A stretch of 64,000 bases of DNA from Ignavibacteriota bacterium (GTDB taxonomy: Bacteria > Bacteroidota > Ignavibacteria > Ignavibacteriales > Ignavibacteriaceae), in NCBI GenBank assembly GCA_013285405.1, contig CP053446.1, forward strand, positions 781,985-845,984, read 5' to 3'. Under the pieces are notes generated by a model. It did no database searches. It was not told where the DNA came from and saw nothing but the letters and a program-made list of their open reading frames with translations. Within the stretch, counting starts at the first letter, position 1; each line of letters begins with the position of its first letter. The translations under genes and the position numbers were made by a program. Below are positions 47,875 through 57,673 of the stretch, piece after piece.

Positions 47875-48636
47875 TTAACTAAGTGAACGCTCTTCAGCAA
47901 ATTCCGTACTAGGGATTAGCTTAAAAATCTCAGAAACAAGATTAGTCGAATATGAGTAAAATCCTTTTCTTATCAGAATCTTCACCGAGCAATTTTCAGT
48001 ATTAAATTCTTTACACAGATCGTTTTCCAATTTCTCAAGCAGTAATATTTTTAAATCTTTTTCTTCGAACGAAAATGAATTTGAATATTCGTTGTAAATT
48101 CTTTTTTCAACTAAGTCAATAATATCCTCAATAAAAAAAACATCAAATCCATCCATCTCAACAACTAAAGCCGCAGGAATTTCAAAAAGTTCTTTTTGTA
48201 TTTCTGATGGAATATATTCAGCACCTATAACTGGAATCTCAACGATGTACTTTTTTGTAAAATCAAAGTTGAGAGATTTTGATATTTTAAACTGACAAGT
48301 ATGTTTTGTTAATATCCTCTGCTGTGTTGCAGTTAAAATTTTCTCAATAAAAAATGGAAAACTGAAAACTATATCAGCGGTTCTGGCATTAATGGAATTT
48401 AAATACGTGATCATTTTATTACTTAGTTGTTGCAGACCTACATATTCATCCCGATCGTTCAAAATATATAAAATGTTTTCTTCGAATTGCTTTTCGTAAA
48501 TCTTTTCAATCATTGCATGAATTGATATACTGGTAATTGTATTATCTCCCTCAGCCGTTACTTTTTTACCAATTTTTATGGGGTAATCCAAACCATCTAT
48601 CGAAACTTCGATTAATTGTTTTTTACTTTTCACCAT
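47875..48636 (-). CDS. Divergent FolE2-like (GTP cyclohydrolase IB fold) protein lacking the metal ligands
   Basis: The 253 residues follow the FolE2 family from end to end: LDYPIKI near the start, SFPFF at 92-96, EIPV at 133-136 and EDIIDLVE at 170-177. The family's SLCPCSKEIS segment with the catalytic cysteine is here VIGAEYIPSEIQ (136-147); the loop with the metal-binding histidine and the segment with the metal-binding glutamate are shortened or absent. It is probably a T-fold pseudoenzyme with a binding or regulatory role. The family assignment comes from recalled sequences and should be tested. AAGGA before the ATG supports the start. Confidence 0.6.
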   Translation of the reverse strand: MVKSKKQLIEVSIDGLDYPIKIGKKVTAEGDNTITSISIHAMIEKIYEKQFEENILYILNDRDEYVGLQQLSNKMITYLNSINARTADIVFSFPFFIEKILTATQQRILTKHTCQFKISKSLNFDFTKKYIVEIPVIGAEYIPSEIQKELFEIPAALVVEMDGFDVFFIEDIIDLVEKRIYNEYSNSFSFEEKDLKILLLEKLENDLCKEFNTENCSVKILIRKGFYSYSTNLVSEIFKLIPSTEFAEERSLS

Positions 48637-48714
48637 ATTTTGTTCCTTATGTGATTATTTATTTCACCATTTTTTACATAATATTTTTATAGCTAAAATT
48701 TCAATTAACTAGAA

Positions 48715-49140
48715 CTATTTCACTTTGTTTAATGATTTTACAGCGGCTTCAGGCTGATAAAGCATTTCTTTTATCCTGAATTTCCTTTTTCCGGCTGGTA
48801 CACTCCACTCAACTATATCGCCTACCTTATATCCTAATAAAGCTGTTCCAACTGGTGCAAGAATAGAAATTTTGTTTTTTGAGCTATCAGCAAATTCAGG
48901 ATATACAATTGTGTAATCATATTCTTTATGAGTATTAATATCTTCAACAACAAAAGTAGAATTCATAGTGATAACGGTTTCATCAATATTTTCATCTGTC
49001 ATCACTTCCGCACGCTCGATCTCTTCAAGTAATTCTTTCATACTTTTCAAATCATTGTTACTCATTCCTAAAGTTTTACCGAAAAGATTTCTGAGTTTTA
49101 CTTTATCCTTTTCAGTTATATAAATTTTTCTTTTAATCAT
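48715..49140 (-). CDS. rnk: Rnk/GreA-family RNA-polymerase-binding regulator
   Basis: The 141-residue protein has a short N-terminal helical part and a C-terminal GreA/GreB FKBP-like domain (ILAPVGTALLGYKVGDIVEW, then GKRKFRIKEMLYQP). The N-terminal coiled coil is too short for a true GreA, matching the Rnk (regulator of nucleoside diphosphate kinase) type that binds RNA polymerase without cleaving transcripts. ATGGAG upstream of the ATG supports the start. Confidence 0.85.
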   Translation of the reverse strand: MIKRKIYITEKDKVKLRNLFGKTLGMSNNDLKSMKELLEEIERAEVMTDENIDETVITMNSTFVVEDINTHKEYDYTIVYPEFADSSKNKISILAPVGTALLGYKVGDIVEWSVPAGKRKFRIKEMLYQPEAAVKSLNKVK

Positions 49141-49201
49141 TTCAACTCCATTTAAAAAATTGTTAACACTGATTATTTGTACAGTATCTTCCCGGTAAAC
49201 T

Positions 49202-49723
49202 TTATTTATGATTTCTAGATAAATATCCCCTGAAAGGAGATGCTGGTTGAACGTTGATAAATATATCTGAGTCTATATTATTTACAATTTTCTTTAACTC
49301 GTTGTATCGGTTTCTATTAATTACTGTAAATACCATAAGTACATCACCTTTGGCTCCGACACCTGGTAAAATTGTTGCACCGAAGTCAGCATCTCTTAAT
49401 GCATCTGCAATTAATTGTCCTTTACCTTTTGAAAACATGCTTATCTGAATATAGCTGAAACCGAGCTTTTGGTCTATAGTAACTCCTAAAAAAGTTCCAA
49501 TCGCGAATCCACCAGCATATCCAATTAAATTAATTTCATGATCCATATGCTGAACTATATATCGCATTGCAAAAATCCAGATAAGTACTTCAAAAAATCC
49601 TGTTCATGCTGCTACATATTTTCTTGATTGAATAACAAAGATTGACCTGAGAGTGCCAAGAGAAACATCAAATATTCTTAATACAGCAATAAGGCTGGCG
49701 CTTAGTATCAACTCCGGGAACAC
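49202..49723 (-). pseudogene. UPF0316/DUF2179 membrane protein interrupted by an in-frame TGA
   Basis: The ATG at 49567 gives only 121 residues, without the membrane part. The same frame continues upstream and encodes the missing part: from GTG 49723 (AAGGAG at good spacing) come LIAVLRIFDVSLGTLRSIFV and RKYVAA, then TGA at 49604-49606, then TGFFEVLIWIFA and the DUF2179 domain. Everything matches the UPF0316 layout (membrane helices, then a cytoplasmic DUF2179 domain), except for that single stop. A one-base change (for example TTA to TGA), a base-calling error or stop-codon readthrough could explain it. Internal restart at 49567 would yield only the soluble part. Confidence 0.75.
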
Positions 49724-49995
49724 TCTTTAAATCTCCTTCTCCATCGGAAAGTATTTTTACTCACTTCAATATTATTTAATTGTGCAAAAAAAAGGCCAAT
49801 AAAAATTCATAATGACTTAATCAACTGGGCAGTATCAGAAAATTGGATTGCAGATTTGCATTGCGAATTGTAAAATGATTTCAGTTTTGCAATCTAAACT
49901 CAGCAATGTATTTAACTAAATGACTCCAATTCACAACTTCAAAGAATTTAGTTATTTTAAACAAAAATTTTATTAATCATTAGTGGTTTTTACAG

Positions 49996-51714
49996 GTGAA
50001 TGAAATTAATGACAATAACAAACTATTTGCATCCGACGGCATTATTGCAATAAATAAAGATCGGAGAATTATAGTTTTTAATGAAGGTGCAACCAGAATT
50101 ACTGGTTTCAGTTATGAAACTATAATTTCAAAACAAAGTGATATTCTATTTGATTCAACGCTTCAGGAAAACGCTATTCTGTATAAAAGCTTAAATTCAG
50201 GTGAGATTTTTTCGAACATATCGTTAAGAATAAAAACCATAGACAAAAAAGAACTTGAAGTTTTCGCCTCTATTAGTCCACTCATCCAGCCTGATCAAGG
50301 AATAATTGGACTCATTATCGTATTCAGAGATATCAATGAGGTTATTTCACTCTATCATTCTCTTGATCAAAAAAACATCGAAATTATCGAAGAAAAAAAC
50401 AAACTCGAGACGATTTTCAATAGTTTGCTTGAAGGAACTTTTACAATTAATTCTCAATGGAAAATTACATCATTTAATAAAGCTGCTGTAGGAATAACTG
50501 GGTTTTCGGTTTCAGAAGCCATAGATAAAGATTATTGGGAAGTTTTTCCTTCTGAGGATGGTAAGGAAGATCTTCAGTTAAAATCATTTATTGCAGATCA
50601 TCATAAAAATTTGCTGAGAGAGACTACCATCATTCGTAAAGACGGCAGCAGAGTACTTGTGAGAATTAACTCAGCTCCACTATTGGATACTGCAAATAAT
50701 AAAGTCGGAAGAGTAGTAACTTTCGAAGATATCAGTTTAATGAAAAATCTTTCCAACCATATTGAAGAAAGATTTCATTTCAAAAATATCATTGGTCGAA
50801 GTAAACCGATGTTACAGGTTTTTAGCATGATGGAAAATGTTTTGGATACAGATAGTACTGTTCTAATTACAGGAGAAAGCGGAACAGGAAAAGAAATAAT
50901 AGCACGCTCGATTCACTTGAACAGCGTGAGAAAATCAGAACCATTTATTGCAGTTAACTGTACGGCATTTGCTGAAACGCTTCTTGAAAGCGAATTATTC
51001 GGACACGAAAAAGGTGCATTTACAGGGGCAATTCGTACTAAACCAGGTCGATTTGAATTAGCGGGCAATGGTACATTATTTTTAGATGAAATTGGTGACA
51101 TCCCATTATCAGTACAGGTAAAATTATTACGGGTTTTAGAAAATAGGTTATTTGAAAGAGTGGGTGGAACAAAATCAATTCAACTTAATGCTCGCATTAT
51201 TTCGGCAACACACAGAGATCTGGAGAATGAAATTAAAAATGGAAATTTCAGAGAAGATTTATTTTACAGAATTAATGTAATCAATATTCATTTACCATCT
51301 CTTCATGAACGAAAAGAGGATATCCCAAGCCTGGTAAATTATTTTATGTCAAAGTATAACGAGAAATTCAAAAAAAATATTCATTACATATCTCCCAATG
51401 CACTTAAAGTTATCACTCACTACAATTGGCCGGGAAACATTAGAGAATTAGAAAATGTAATAGAACACGCTTTTATTGTATGTAATTCGGATGCAATCAA
51501 AACAGAACATCTTCCTCAGAAATTGCAGGAGTTATTAAAAAAATTAAACCTGAACGGAAATGAAACCGAAAATAAAACTCCTTTCGAACAAGTTGAAAAA
51601 CAATTAATTCAATCTACGCTCCGGAAGTATAATGGAAATCGTTCACAAACTGCGACTGAATTAGGCATAAATAAAACTACTTTGTGGCGGAAAATGAAAA
51701 AGTATAAACTTTAA
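49996..51714 (+). CDS. PAS-domain sigma-54-dependent transcriptional activator
   Basis: A stop codon just upstream leaves GTG at 49996 as the first possible start; the ribosome site is poor. Two PAS domains (about 10-125 and 135-255) precede the AAA+ domain with Walker A GESGTGKE, the sigma-54 contact motif GAFTGA and Walker B LFLDEIGD. A Fis-type helix-turn-helix closes the protein (SQTATELGINKTTLWRKMKK). There is no receiver domain, so signals are sensed in the PAS part. The nearby NifX-like gene and the possible sigma-54 promoter of fhs are candidate targets. Confidence 0.93.
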   Translation: MNEINDNNKLFASDGIIAINKDRRIIVFNEGATRITGFSYETIISKQSDILFDSTLQENAILYKSLNSGEIFSNISLRIKTIDKKELEVFASISPLIQPDQGIIGLIIVFRDINEVISLYHSLDQKNIEIIEEKNKLETIFNSLLEGTFTINSQWKITSFNKAAVGITGFSVSEAIDKDYWEVFPSEDGKEDLQLKSFIADHHKNLLRETTIIRKDGSRVLVRINSAPLLDTANNKVGRVVTFEDISLMKNLSNHIEERFHFKNIIGRSKPMLQVFSMMENVLDTDSTVLITGESGTGKEIIARSIHLNSVRKSEPFIAVNCTAFAETLLESELFGHEKGAFTGAIRTKPGRFELAGNGTLFLDEIGDIPLSVQVKLLRVLENRLFERVGGTKSIQLNARIISATHRDLENEIKNGNFREDLFYRINVINIHLPSLHERKEDIPSLVNYFMSKYNEKFKKNIHYISPNALKVITHYNWPGNIRELENVIEHAFIVCNSDAIKTEHLPQKLQELLKKLNLNGNETENKTPFEQVEKQLIQSTLRKYNGNRSQTATELGINKTTLWRKMKKYKL

Positions 51715-51778
51715 ATTTACATTGAAAATATTGGTCTGGATATTGTTATAAAATATATACTAACCAAATGGAGTATAT

Positions 51779-52120
51779 ATGAAAGTTGCAATCTGTATTG
51801 AATTAACCGATGGTAATCAAAGATTTTCTGATAGATTCGGAAGTTCTGACCAATTCTTAATTTATGACTTAGAGAAGAAAACGCTTCGTGATACTTTTTA
51901 TAATCATTTTAAGTCTTCACCTACTGCCGAAATTTTTTGTGCACAGTTTCTTATTAAAGAAGGTGTAAATGCTGTTGTATGCAGAAAGTGTGGAAATGAT
52001 GCAAAAAATCTTTTTTCTGAAGCGAACATTGAAATTATTGAAAACATTGGGTTGAGACCAACCGAATTCTTAAACATACTTTTCGCTAAATACAGCAATA
52101 GCAAAAGTATTGCTATTTAA
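51779..52120 (+). CDS. NifX/NifB-C-terminal family protein (dinitrogenase cofactor-like)
   Basis: The 113-residue protein has the single RNase-H-like domain of the NifX/NafY/VnfX group (KVAICIEL, FSDRFGSSDQFLIYDLE, GVNAVVCRKCGNDA). GGAG at good spacing supports the start. These small proteins bind iron-sulfur clusters or cofactors; outside of nitrogenase operons their role is unclear. It lies 64 bp behind the sigma-54 activator on the same strand and may be its target or partner. Confidence 0.8.
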   Translation: MKVAICIELTDGNQRFSDRFGSSDQFLIYDLEKKTLRDTFYNHFKSSPTAEIFCAQFLIKEGVNAVVCRKCGNDAKNLFSEANIEIIENIGLRPTEFLNILFAKYSNSKSIAI

Positions 52121-52195
52121 GTATTTGTTTAAAGATGACTATTGAACCTATGTATCTGGTCTTTTATGTTTTGAGCCTACACTCTAAATAAACAA

Positions 52196-53560
52196 TTACT
52201 TTTCCGGAACAATTTCTATTCTGCGATTTTGTCTTCTGCCTTCTTCTGTATCGTTATCTCCTATCGGATAATTGTCTCCCATTCCCATTACCTGGAAGTT
52301 CTCTCTCTTTAATCCGCCAAAGTAACTTATGTATTCCAAAACTGCCTTTGCTCTCTCTAATGATAAATTTCTCAAAAATCGTTTGTTCCCGTTCGAATCC
52401 ATATGTCCTTCTATAATCCATTTACTTCCTTCAGGATATCTCTGAATCTTTTTCACTATCTCATCTAACTGTTTCTTACCTTCCATCTTTATCATTGCTG
52501 AGTTGTTTTCAAATATCTCATCTCCCATTAAAATAAATTTCTCTTCACTAACTACTTCATCATACTCAGGACATCCATCTTCATCTTCTACTCCATCTTT
52601 ATCCTCTGCATCATTCGGACATTTATCCGCCGCATCTGGTATTCCATCACCATCATTATCTAAATCCGGACATCCGTCCTGATCTTCAAATCCATCCTTA
52701 TCCTCTGCATCATTCGGACATTTATCGTTGGCATCTAATATCCCATCACCATCATTATCTACTTCCGGACAGCCATCATCATCTTCAAATCCATCAAAAT
52801 CTTCAGCTTCATCAGGACACAGATCATCTGATCCGTTAATTCCATCATTATCCTGATCCGTATTAAAAAATGGGGAGAATGTTAATCCGAGCATAATTGT
52901 AGTATACGCATCATTCGCAAATGCTGCTTTTACATCATCCAGATAATCTGTCTGCGGGATATATGGATTTGCTGACAGATTTATGCTCACCTTTTCACTT
53001 ACAAGATATCTCAATCCTACTTCTATACTGTAAGCTATACTACTCTTCTCGTATTTTCCTAAAGCATTATATTCACCTAAATTCCCGTCTCCATCTTTTG
53101 GGTCAAACCACAGATTACTTATTCCTCCTGAAACATACGGAAAGACCACATCACCAATTGATACACTATACGTTGCAGCTATCCCTCCATTAAATATTCC
53201 TGTTTTAAATGTTGCTGGTATAGTCCTCATTCCATCTTGTGATGATATTGTTCCTCTGTTATCTTCTCCTGTTAACAGATCATAACCAAGCTTTAATTTC
53301 AGACCAAAAAGATGTATCGAATTTGTTTTGAAGAAATATTCTCCTGTTGCTCTGAACGAATAGCCCATTTTATTTGTTTGATAATCAGTTTGAGGTAATG
53401 TTACTCCACCATCAATTCCAATCACAAATGTGTTGTGGAATGCATGACTAACGGTTTGCTTTACTTGAGGGGATGGGCTGCTCAAAGGCAGAATTAAAAT
53501 TGAAATTATCAGAATAAAAATGTTGCTATGAAGATTCAAATTTTTGTATAATTTTTTCAC
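52196..53560 (-). CDS. OmpA-family outer-membrane protein with TSP3 calcium repeats
   Basis: A signal peptide and an N-terminal beta-barrel-like region are followed by thrombospondin type 3 repeats (DNDGINGSDDLCPDEAEDFD and later copies, about residues 235-330) rich in Asp, which bind calcium. The C-terminal OmpA domain (about 340-454) contains WIIEGHMDSNGN and SLERAKAVLEYI, then GRRQNRRIEIV, the peptidoglycan-binding motif. It links the outer membrane to the cell wall. It is convergent with the NifX-like gene. Confidence 0.92.
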   Translation of the reverse strand: MKKLYKNLNLHSNIFILIISILILPLSSPSPQVKQTVSHAFHNTFVIGIDGGVTLPQTDYQTNKMGYSFRATGEYFFKTNSIHLFGLKLKLGYDLLTGEDNRGTISSQDGMRTIPATFKTGIFNGGIAATYSVSIGDVVFPYVSGGISNLWFDPKDGDGNLGEYNALGKYEKSSIAYSIEVGLRYLVSEKVSINLSANPYIPQTDYLDDVKAAFANDAYTTIMLGLTFSPFFNTDQDNDGINGSDDLCPDEAEDFDGFEDDDGCPEVDNDGDGILDANDKCPNDAEDKDGFEDQDGCPDLDNDGDGIPDAADKCPNDAEDKDGVEDEDGCPEYDEVVSEEKFILMGDEIFENNSAMIKMEGKKQLDEIVKKIQRYPEGSKWIIEGHMDSNGNKRFLRNLSLERAKAVLEYISYFGGLKRENFQVMGMGDNYPIGDNDTEEGRRQNRRIEIVPEK

Positions 53561-53817
53561 GCTAAGACCTATCTGTTATTAGAAATTAGCAAAGATTACT
53601 GCATTAAATTAATTCATTTTCAATTCTTATGCGAATTTTTTTACCAAAATGATTCTATAAAAATATTGATTTTGGCCTAAAAATGGATATAATATTTAAT
53701 TGAGATCAATTATCATGTAAATGCTACATTTAGATACACAAATTGTTTAATTTAGTTACCAGATATTATACTTCAAATTTTTATTAAATTCTAACAGAAT
53801 ATAGAACAGGAGTTTCA

Positions 53818-55209
53818 ATGTTTGATGCAAATATATACACTAATCGAAGAAGGTTATTAAAAGATAAGTTTGATTCAGGTTTACTTTTATTTCTTGGCAA
53901 TGAGGACAGTCCTTTCAACTACAAATCAAATACTTATACCTTCAGACAAGACAGTACTTTTCTTTATTACTTCGGAATAGACAGACCCGGACTTGCGGCA
54001 ACTATAGATATTGATAATAATCTCGAAACACTTTTGGGAAATGATCTGAGCATTGATGACATAGTTTGGTCTGGTCCGCAACCAACCGTAAGTGACTTTG
54101 CAGATTTAATTGGTATTAAACATACAGCATCTCTGGACAAACTGAATGAGCAAATAACAGGAGCAATTAAAAAAGGAAGAAAGATTCACTTCCTTCCACA
54201 ATACCGGATTGATAACATATTAAAAATTTCCTCAATGACTGGAATCAATGCATCAAATGTAAATGACTATGCTTCAGAAAAATTAATTAAAGCTGTAGTA
54301 TCCCAAAGATCTATTAAATCAAGCGAGGAAATAGCAGAAATTGATGAAGCAGTGGACATAGCATCAAAAATGCACATGGCTGCTATGAAAATGGTGAAGC
54401 CGGATATTGATGAACGCAAAATAGCTGGTATGATAGAAGGTATTGCACTTTCACTCGGTTATGGTCTTTCATTCAGACCTATTGTTTCTATAAACGGACA
54501 AACTCTGCATAATCCATATTATGATAATAAAATGAAAACCGGAGATTTACTTGTTAATGACTCCGGTGCTGAAAGTAAACTTCATTATGCAAGTGATATC
54601 ACAAGAACAATACCGGTAGGTGGTAAATTTTCAGATAGACAAAAAGAGATTTATCAGATAGTACTTAAATGTCAATTAAATGCCATTAATTCAGTAAGAC
54701 CGGGAATTACAAACCGAGAATTACATTTTAACGCTGCAAAAGATTTAACATCCGGTTTAATTGATTTGGGTCTTATGTTTGGAAACGCCGAAGAAGCTGT
54801 CGATGTTGGTGCTCACACTTTATTTTACCCGCATGGATTGGGGCATATGCTTGGTCTGGATGTTCACGATATGGAAGGTTTGGGAGAAGATTATGTCGGA
54901 TATGATGAAAGTGTTCGGAGGAGTGATGAGTTTGGGTTAAAGTATTTAAGACTTGCAAAGTCTCTTCAACCCGGATTTGTTTTTACAATCGAACCAGGAA
55001 TTTATTTTATTCCGGAATTAATTGATATGTGGAAAACGCAAAATCGCTTTCCCGAATTCATCAATTATGATATGCTGGATAACTATACAAACTTTGGTGG
55101 AATCAGGATTGAGGATGATGTCTTGGTTACTGAGGATGGATTTAGAGTTCTTGGAACAAAACCAATTCCAAAAACTATCGAAGAACTTGAAACTAACGTA
55201 GGCAGATAG
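53818..55209 (+). CDS. pepP: Xaa-Pro aminopeptidase (aminopeptidase P, M24B)
   Basis: The 463-residue enzyme has the N-terminal creatinase-like domain and the M24 pita-bread domain. The metal ligands are visible: LLVNDSGAES and YASDITRT (Asp, Asp), HGLGHMLGLDVHD (His), FTIEPGIYF (Glu) and GGIRIEDDVLV (Glu). It removes N-terminal residues that precede proline, in the cytoplasm; there is no signal peptide. AGGAG upstream supports the start. Confidence 0.93.
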   Translation: MFDANIYTNRRRLLKDKFDSGLLLFLGNEDSPFNYKSNTYTFRQDSTFLYYFGIDRPGLAATIDIDNNLETLLGNDLSIDDIVWSGPQPTVSDFADLIGIKHTASLDKLNEQITGAIKKGRKIHFLPQYRIDNILKISSMTGINASNVNDYASEKLIKAVVSQRSIKSSEEIAEIDEAVDIASKMHMAAMKMVKPDIDERKIAGMIEGIALSLGYGLSFRPIVSINGQTLHNPYYDNKMKTGDLLVNDSGAESKLHYASDITRTIPVGGKFSDRQKEIYQIVLKCQLNAINSVRPGITNRELHFNAAKDLTSGLIDLGLMFGNAEEAVDVGAHTLFYPHGLGHMLGLDVHDMEGLGEDYVGYDESVRRSDEFGLKYLRLAKSLQPGFVFTIEPGIYFIPELIDMWKTQNRFPEFINYDMLDNYTNFGGIRIEDDVLVTEDGFRVLGTKPIPKTIEELETNVGR

Positions 55210-55290
55210 AATTTTTTTAAAATTAAATTCTACAACTGAATTATTCAGGGTAGCTAAATCGTTGAAGTATAATTTAAATTTTTAAGCTCA

Positions 55291-55899
55291 TCAATTAGTT
55301 TTTAAACTACTCATGATGGACATATGTTCAATTGCAAACTTTCGTCCTGCTTGGAGCGCATCCAAATTTAATTGTACTACTTTCTCCCCTTTTTTTTCAA
55401 AAATTTTCTTAATTCCGCTTTCCAGACTTTCATAAGAAAGATTCAGGAACGGAGAAGCTGCACCAAGCATAGCAATGTTTGATGACTTCGGTGATTTTAC
55501 GTGCCGTGCAATTTCATCTGCATTAATTGCGATATGATGTGAAAGTTTTTCTATTTCAGCAAGCAGATCTTTCATATCAGGATAATCCGGGATGTTAACA
55601 AAGGGAGTTGTATTTGTTACCAGCCAACCATCCTCTGAAAGCCAGGACAAGTACCGCAATGATTCCATCGGTTCAACAGAAATTATTAAATCTGCTTTTC
55701 CAAGAGGGATAAGGTCACTTGCGATTTCTTTCTCGGAAATTCTTAGATGTGACTGAACTGCACCGCCGCGTTGACTCATTCCATGAACCTCTGCCTGTTT
55801 TAAGTACAGATGATTCTCAAGTGCAGCCATACCAATAACAGATGCAATTGATAAAATTCCTTGTCCGCCTACTCCAGCTAAAATTATATCTGATTTCAT
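55291..55899 (-). CDS. iorB: Indolepyruvate oxidoreductase subunit beta
   Basis: The 202-residue subunit begins with IILAGVGGQGILSIASVIG and has KQAEVHGMSQRGGAVQSHLR, the marks of the gamma-type domain of 2-oxoacid:ferredoxin oxidoreductases. With IorA it turns aryl pyruvates from aromatic amino acids into aryl acetyl-CoA and reduced ferredoxin. Its ATG overlaps the stop codon of iorA by one base (TAATG), so translation is coupled. Confidence 0.93.
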   Translation of the reverse strand: MKSDIILAGVGGQGILSIASVIGMAALENHLYLKQAEVHGMSQRGGAVQSHLRISEKEIASDLIPLGKADLIISVEPMESLRYLSWLSEDGWLVTNTTPFVNIPDYPDMKDLLAEIEKLSHHIAINADEIARHVKSPKSSNIAMLGAASPFLNLSYESLESGIKKIFEKKGEKVVQLNLDALQAGRKFAIEHMSIMSSLKTN

Positions 55900-57518
55900 T
55901 ATGCTGCCACCTCAACTTTCGTCCTAACTTCTTTCTTACTTTTTGCGACTGACTGCACAATACATTCTCTTTTGGGAATTATTACGGAAACACCTTCATA
56001 CATCAATTCTTCCCGCAGAACTTTAACCATTTCATCGTGATACTTAGGCAGTGGAGTAAGAACTTTAACATGCTCGGGTTGTACACCAAGTCCAACACAA
56101 ATATCCTCAAGCCTTCCAGTTGCATGAGATGGCTGACCACCGGTCATCGCCGTAGTCGAATTATCTGAAATTATAATAGTGACCGGTGAATTTTCATAAA
56201 CACAATCGAGCAATGCTGTCATTCCACTATGTGTGAATGTTGAATCACCAATGACTGCAACCGAAGGTCTGACACCAGCATCAGCAGCTCCTTTTGCCAT
56301 AGTAATTGATGCGCCCATATCAACACAGGAATTAATCGCATTCCACGGAGGAAGAGCACCAAGTGTATAACATCCAATGTCAGAAAATACTTTCTGCTTG
56401 CCGAATTCCTTCATTGTTTCGTTAAGAGCATTATAAATATCCCGATGACTGCAACCTGAACAAAGTTCTGGTGGACGGTTTGCAACTATTTTAGGAACTG
56501 CAAATCCGCCTTTTACTTCTTTCCCAAGTGCTTTTGCAACTATATCAGGATTTAATTCACCATCACGAGGAATTGTCCCATTCAATCTTCCGATAATTTT
56601 CGAGTTAATATTTAAGAATCCTCTCAACTGTTCTTCTACAAAGGGATAACCATCTTCAAGGACTAAAACTTTTTCACACTCGTCAACCAGCTTTTCAACT
56701 TTTGAAAATGGAAGCGGATATTGATTTAATTGAAGAACCGGATGTGGACAACTTTTTTCCTGATAATTTTCTTTCAGATAATTATATGCAATTCCGCAGG
56801 CAATTATTCCAAGTGATTTATCTCTTCCGGGAATGTAAGTATTGTAAACAGATCGTTCAGATTCTTGCTCTAACAATGATTGAACTGAAAGTAATCCTTT
56901 GTATCTTTTTCTTGCATTTGAAGGAAGAAGAACAAATTGAATCGGATCTTCCGGATATGTAAGTTGATTTTCTTTTTTGATTTCCCGCCTTTCAATTCCG
57001 GAACGAGAGTGAGAAAGTCTTGTTGTGATTCTAATCATCACGGGAATTTTAAATTTTTCTGACAGCTCAAATCCTTCATAAGCCATATCATAAGCTTCCT
57101 GCTGATTCGCCGGTTCAAGAATCGGTATCATAGCAAACTTTCCAAAGAAACGGGAGTCTTGTTCGTTCTGTGAAGAATGCATCGAAGGGTCATCTGCAAC
57201 TGTAACTAATAAGCCACCATTGACACCGGTTATTGCTGAATTTATGAACGCATCAGCGGCAACATTTAATCCGACGTGCTTCATACAAACCATCGCACGT
57301 TTTCCGGCATAACTCATACCCAATGCAGCTTCCATCGCGGTTTTTTCGTTAGCAGACCATTCGTTGTGTAATTTTCTTTCGATTGCAATTTTATTGCGCT
57401 GAACAAATTCTGTAATCTCTGTGGAAGGTGTTCCCGGATAAGCATAAATTCCTGACATGCCTCCATCAATTGCACCCTGAGCAATTGCTTCAGCACCAAG
57501 TAATAATATTTTTTCCAT
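55899..57518 (-). CDS. iorA: Indolepyruvate oxidoreductase subunit alpha
   Basis: The 539 residues contain the pyrimidine-binding domain (GGMSGIYAYPGTPSTEI, NEWSANEKTAMEAALG), the cluster-proximal CSGCSHRD motif and the TPP domain (DIGCYTLGALPP, GDSTFTHSGM). The C-terminal two-cluster ferredoxin domain present in archaeal IorA is missing; the protein ends soon after IIPKRECI. The Bacteroidota form, as I recall it, also lacks it. The gene is the first of the iorAB pair. Confidence 0.93.
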   Translation of the reverse strand: MEKILLLGAEAIAQGAIDGGMSGIYAYPGTPSTEITEFVQRNKIAIERKLHNEWSANEKTAMEAALGMSYAGKRAMVCMKHVGLNVAADAFINSAITGVNGGLLVTVADDPSMHSSQNEQDSRFFGKFAMIPILEPANQQEAYDMAYEGFELSEKFKIPVMIRITTRLSHSRSGIERREIKKENQLTYPEDPIQFVLLPSNARKRYKGLLSVQSLLEQESERSVYNTYIPGRDKSLGIIACGIAYNYLKENYQEKSCPHPVLQLNQYPLPFSKVEKLVDECEKVLVLEDGYPFVEEQLRGFLNINSKIIGRLNGTIPRDGELNPDIVAKALGKEVKGGFAVPKIVANRPPELCSGCSHRDIYNALNETMKEFGKQKVFSDIGCYTLGALPPWNAINSCVDMGASITMAKGAADAGVRPSVAVIGDSTFTHSGMTALLDCVYENSPVTIIISDNSTTAMTGGQPSHATGRLEDICVGLGVQPEHVKVLTPLPKYHDEMVKVLREELMYEGVSVIIPKRECIVQSVAKSKKEVRTKVEVAA

Positions 57519-57673
57519 AATTCCCTCTTTTAGTTATTTAAGATATGGCTCCCCGAACGTGCGGAAGTATATAATTTCTACTCCAAAAATACAAAAAATG
57601 CTGCCTTGACTCAACAAATTTTAATGAGCAAAATCAAGAATAATAGTATGGATTAGAATTTTTCGTAAGATAA

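Noticed and set aside
49845..49859. TTGG...TTTGCA before the sigma-54 activator gene
   Set aside because: The GG-GC distance is one base too long for sigma-54, whose spacing is strict.
55899..57518. Loss of the ferredoxin domain in IorA as an anomaly
   Set aside because: The Bacteroidota form of this subunit, as I recall it, also lacks this domain, so it is lineage-typical.
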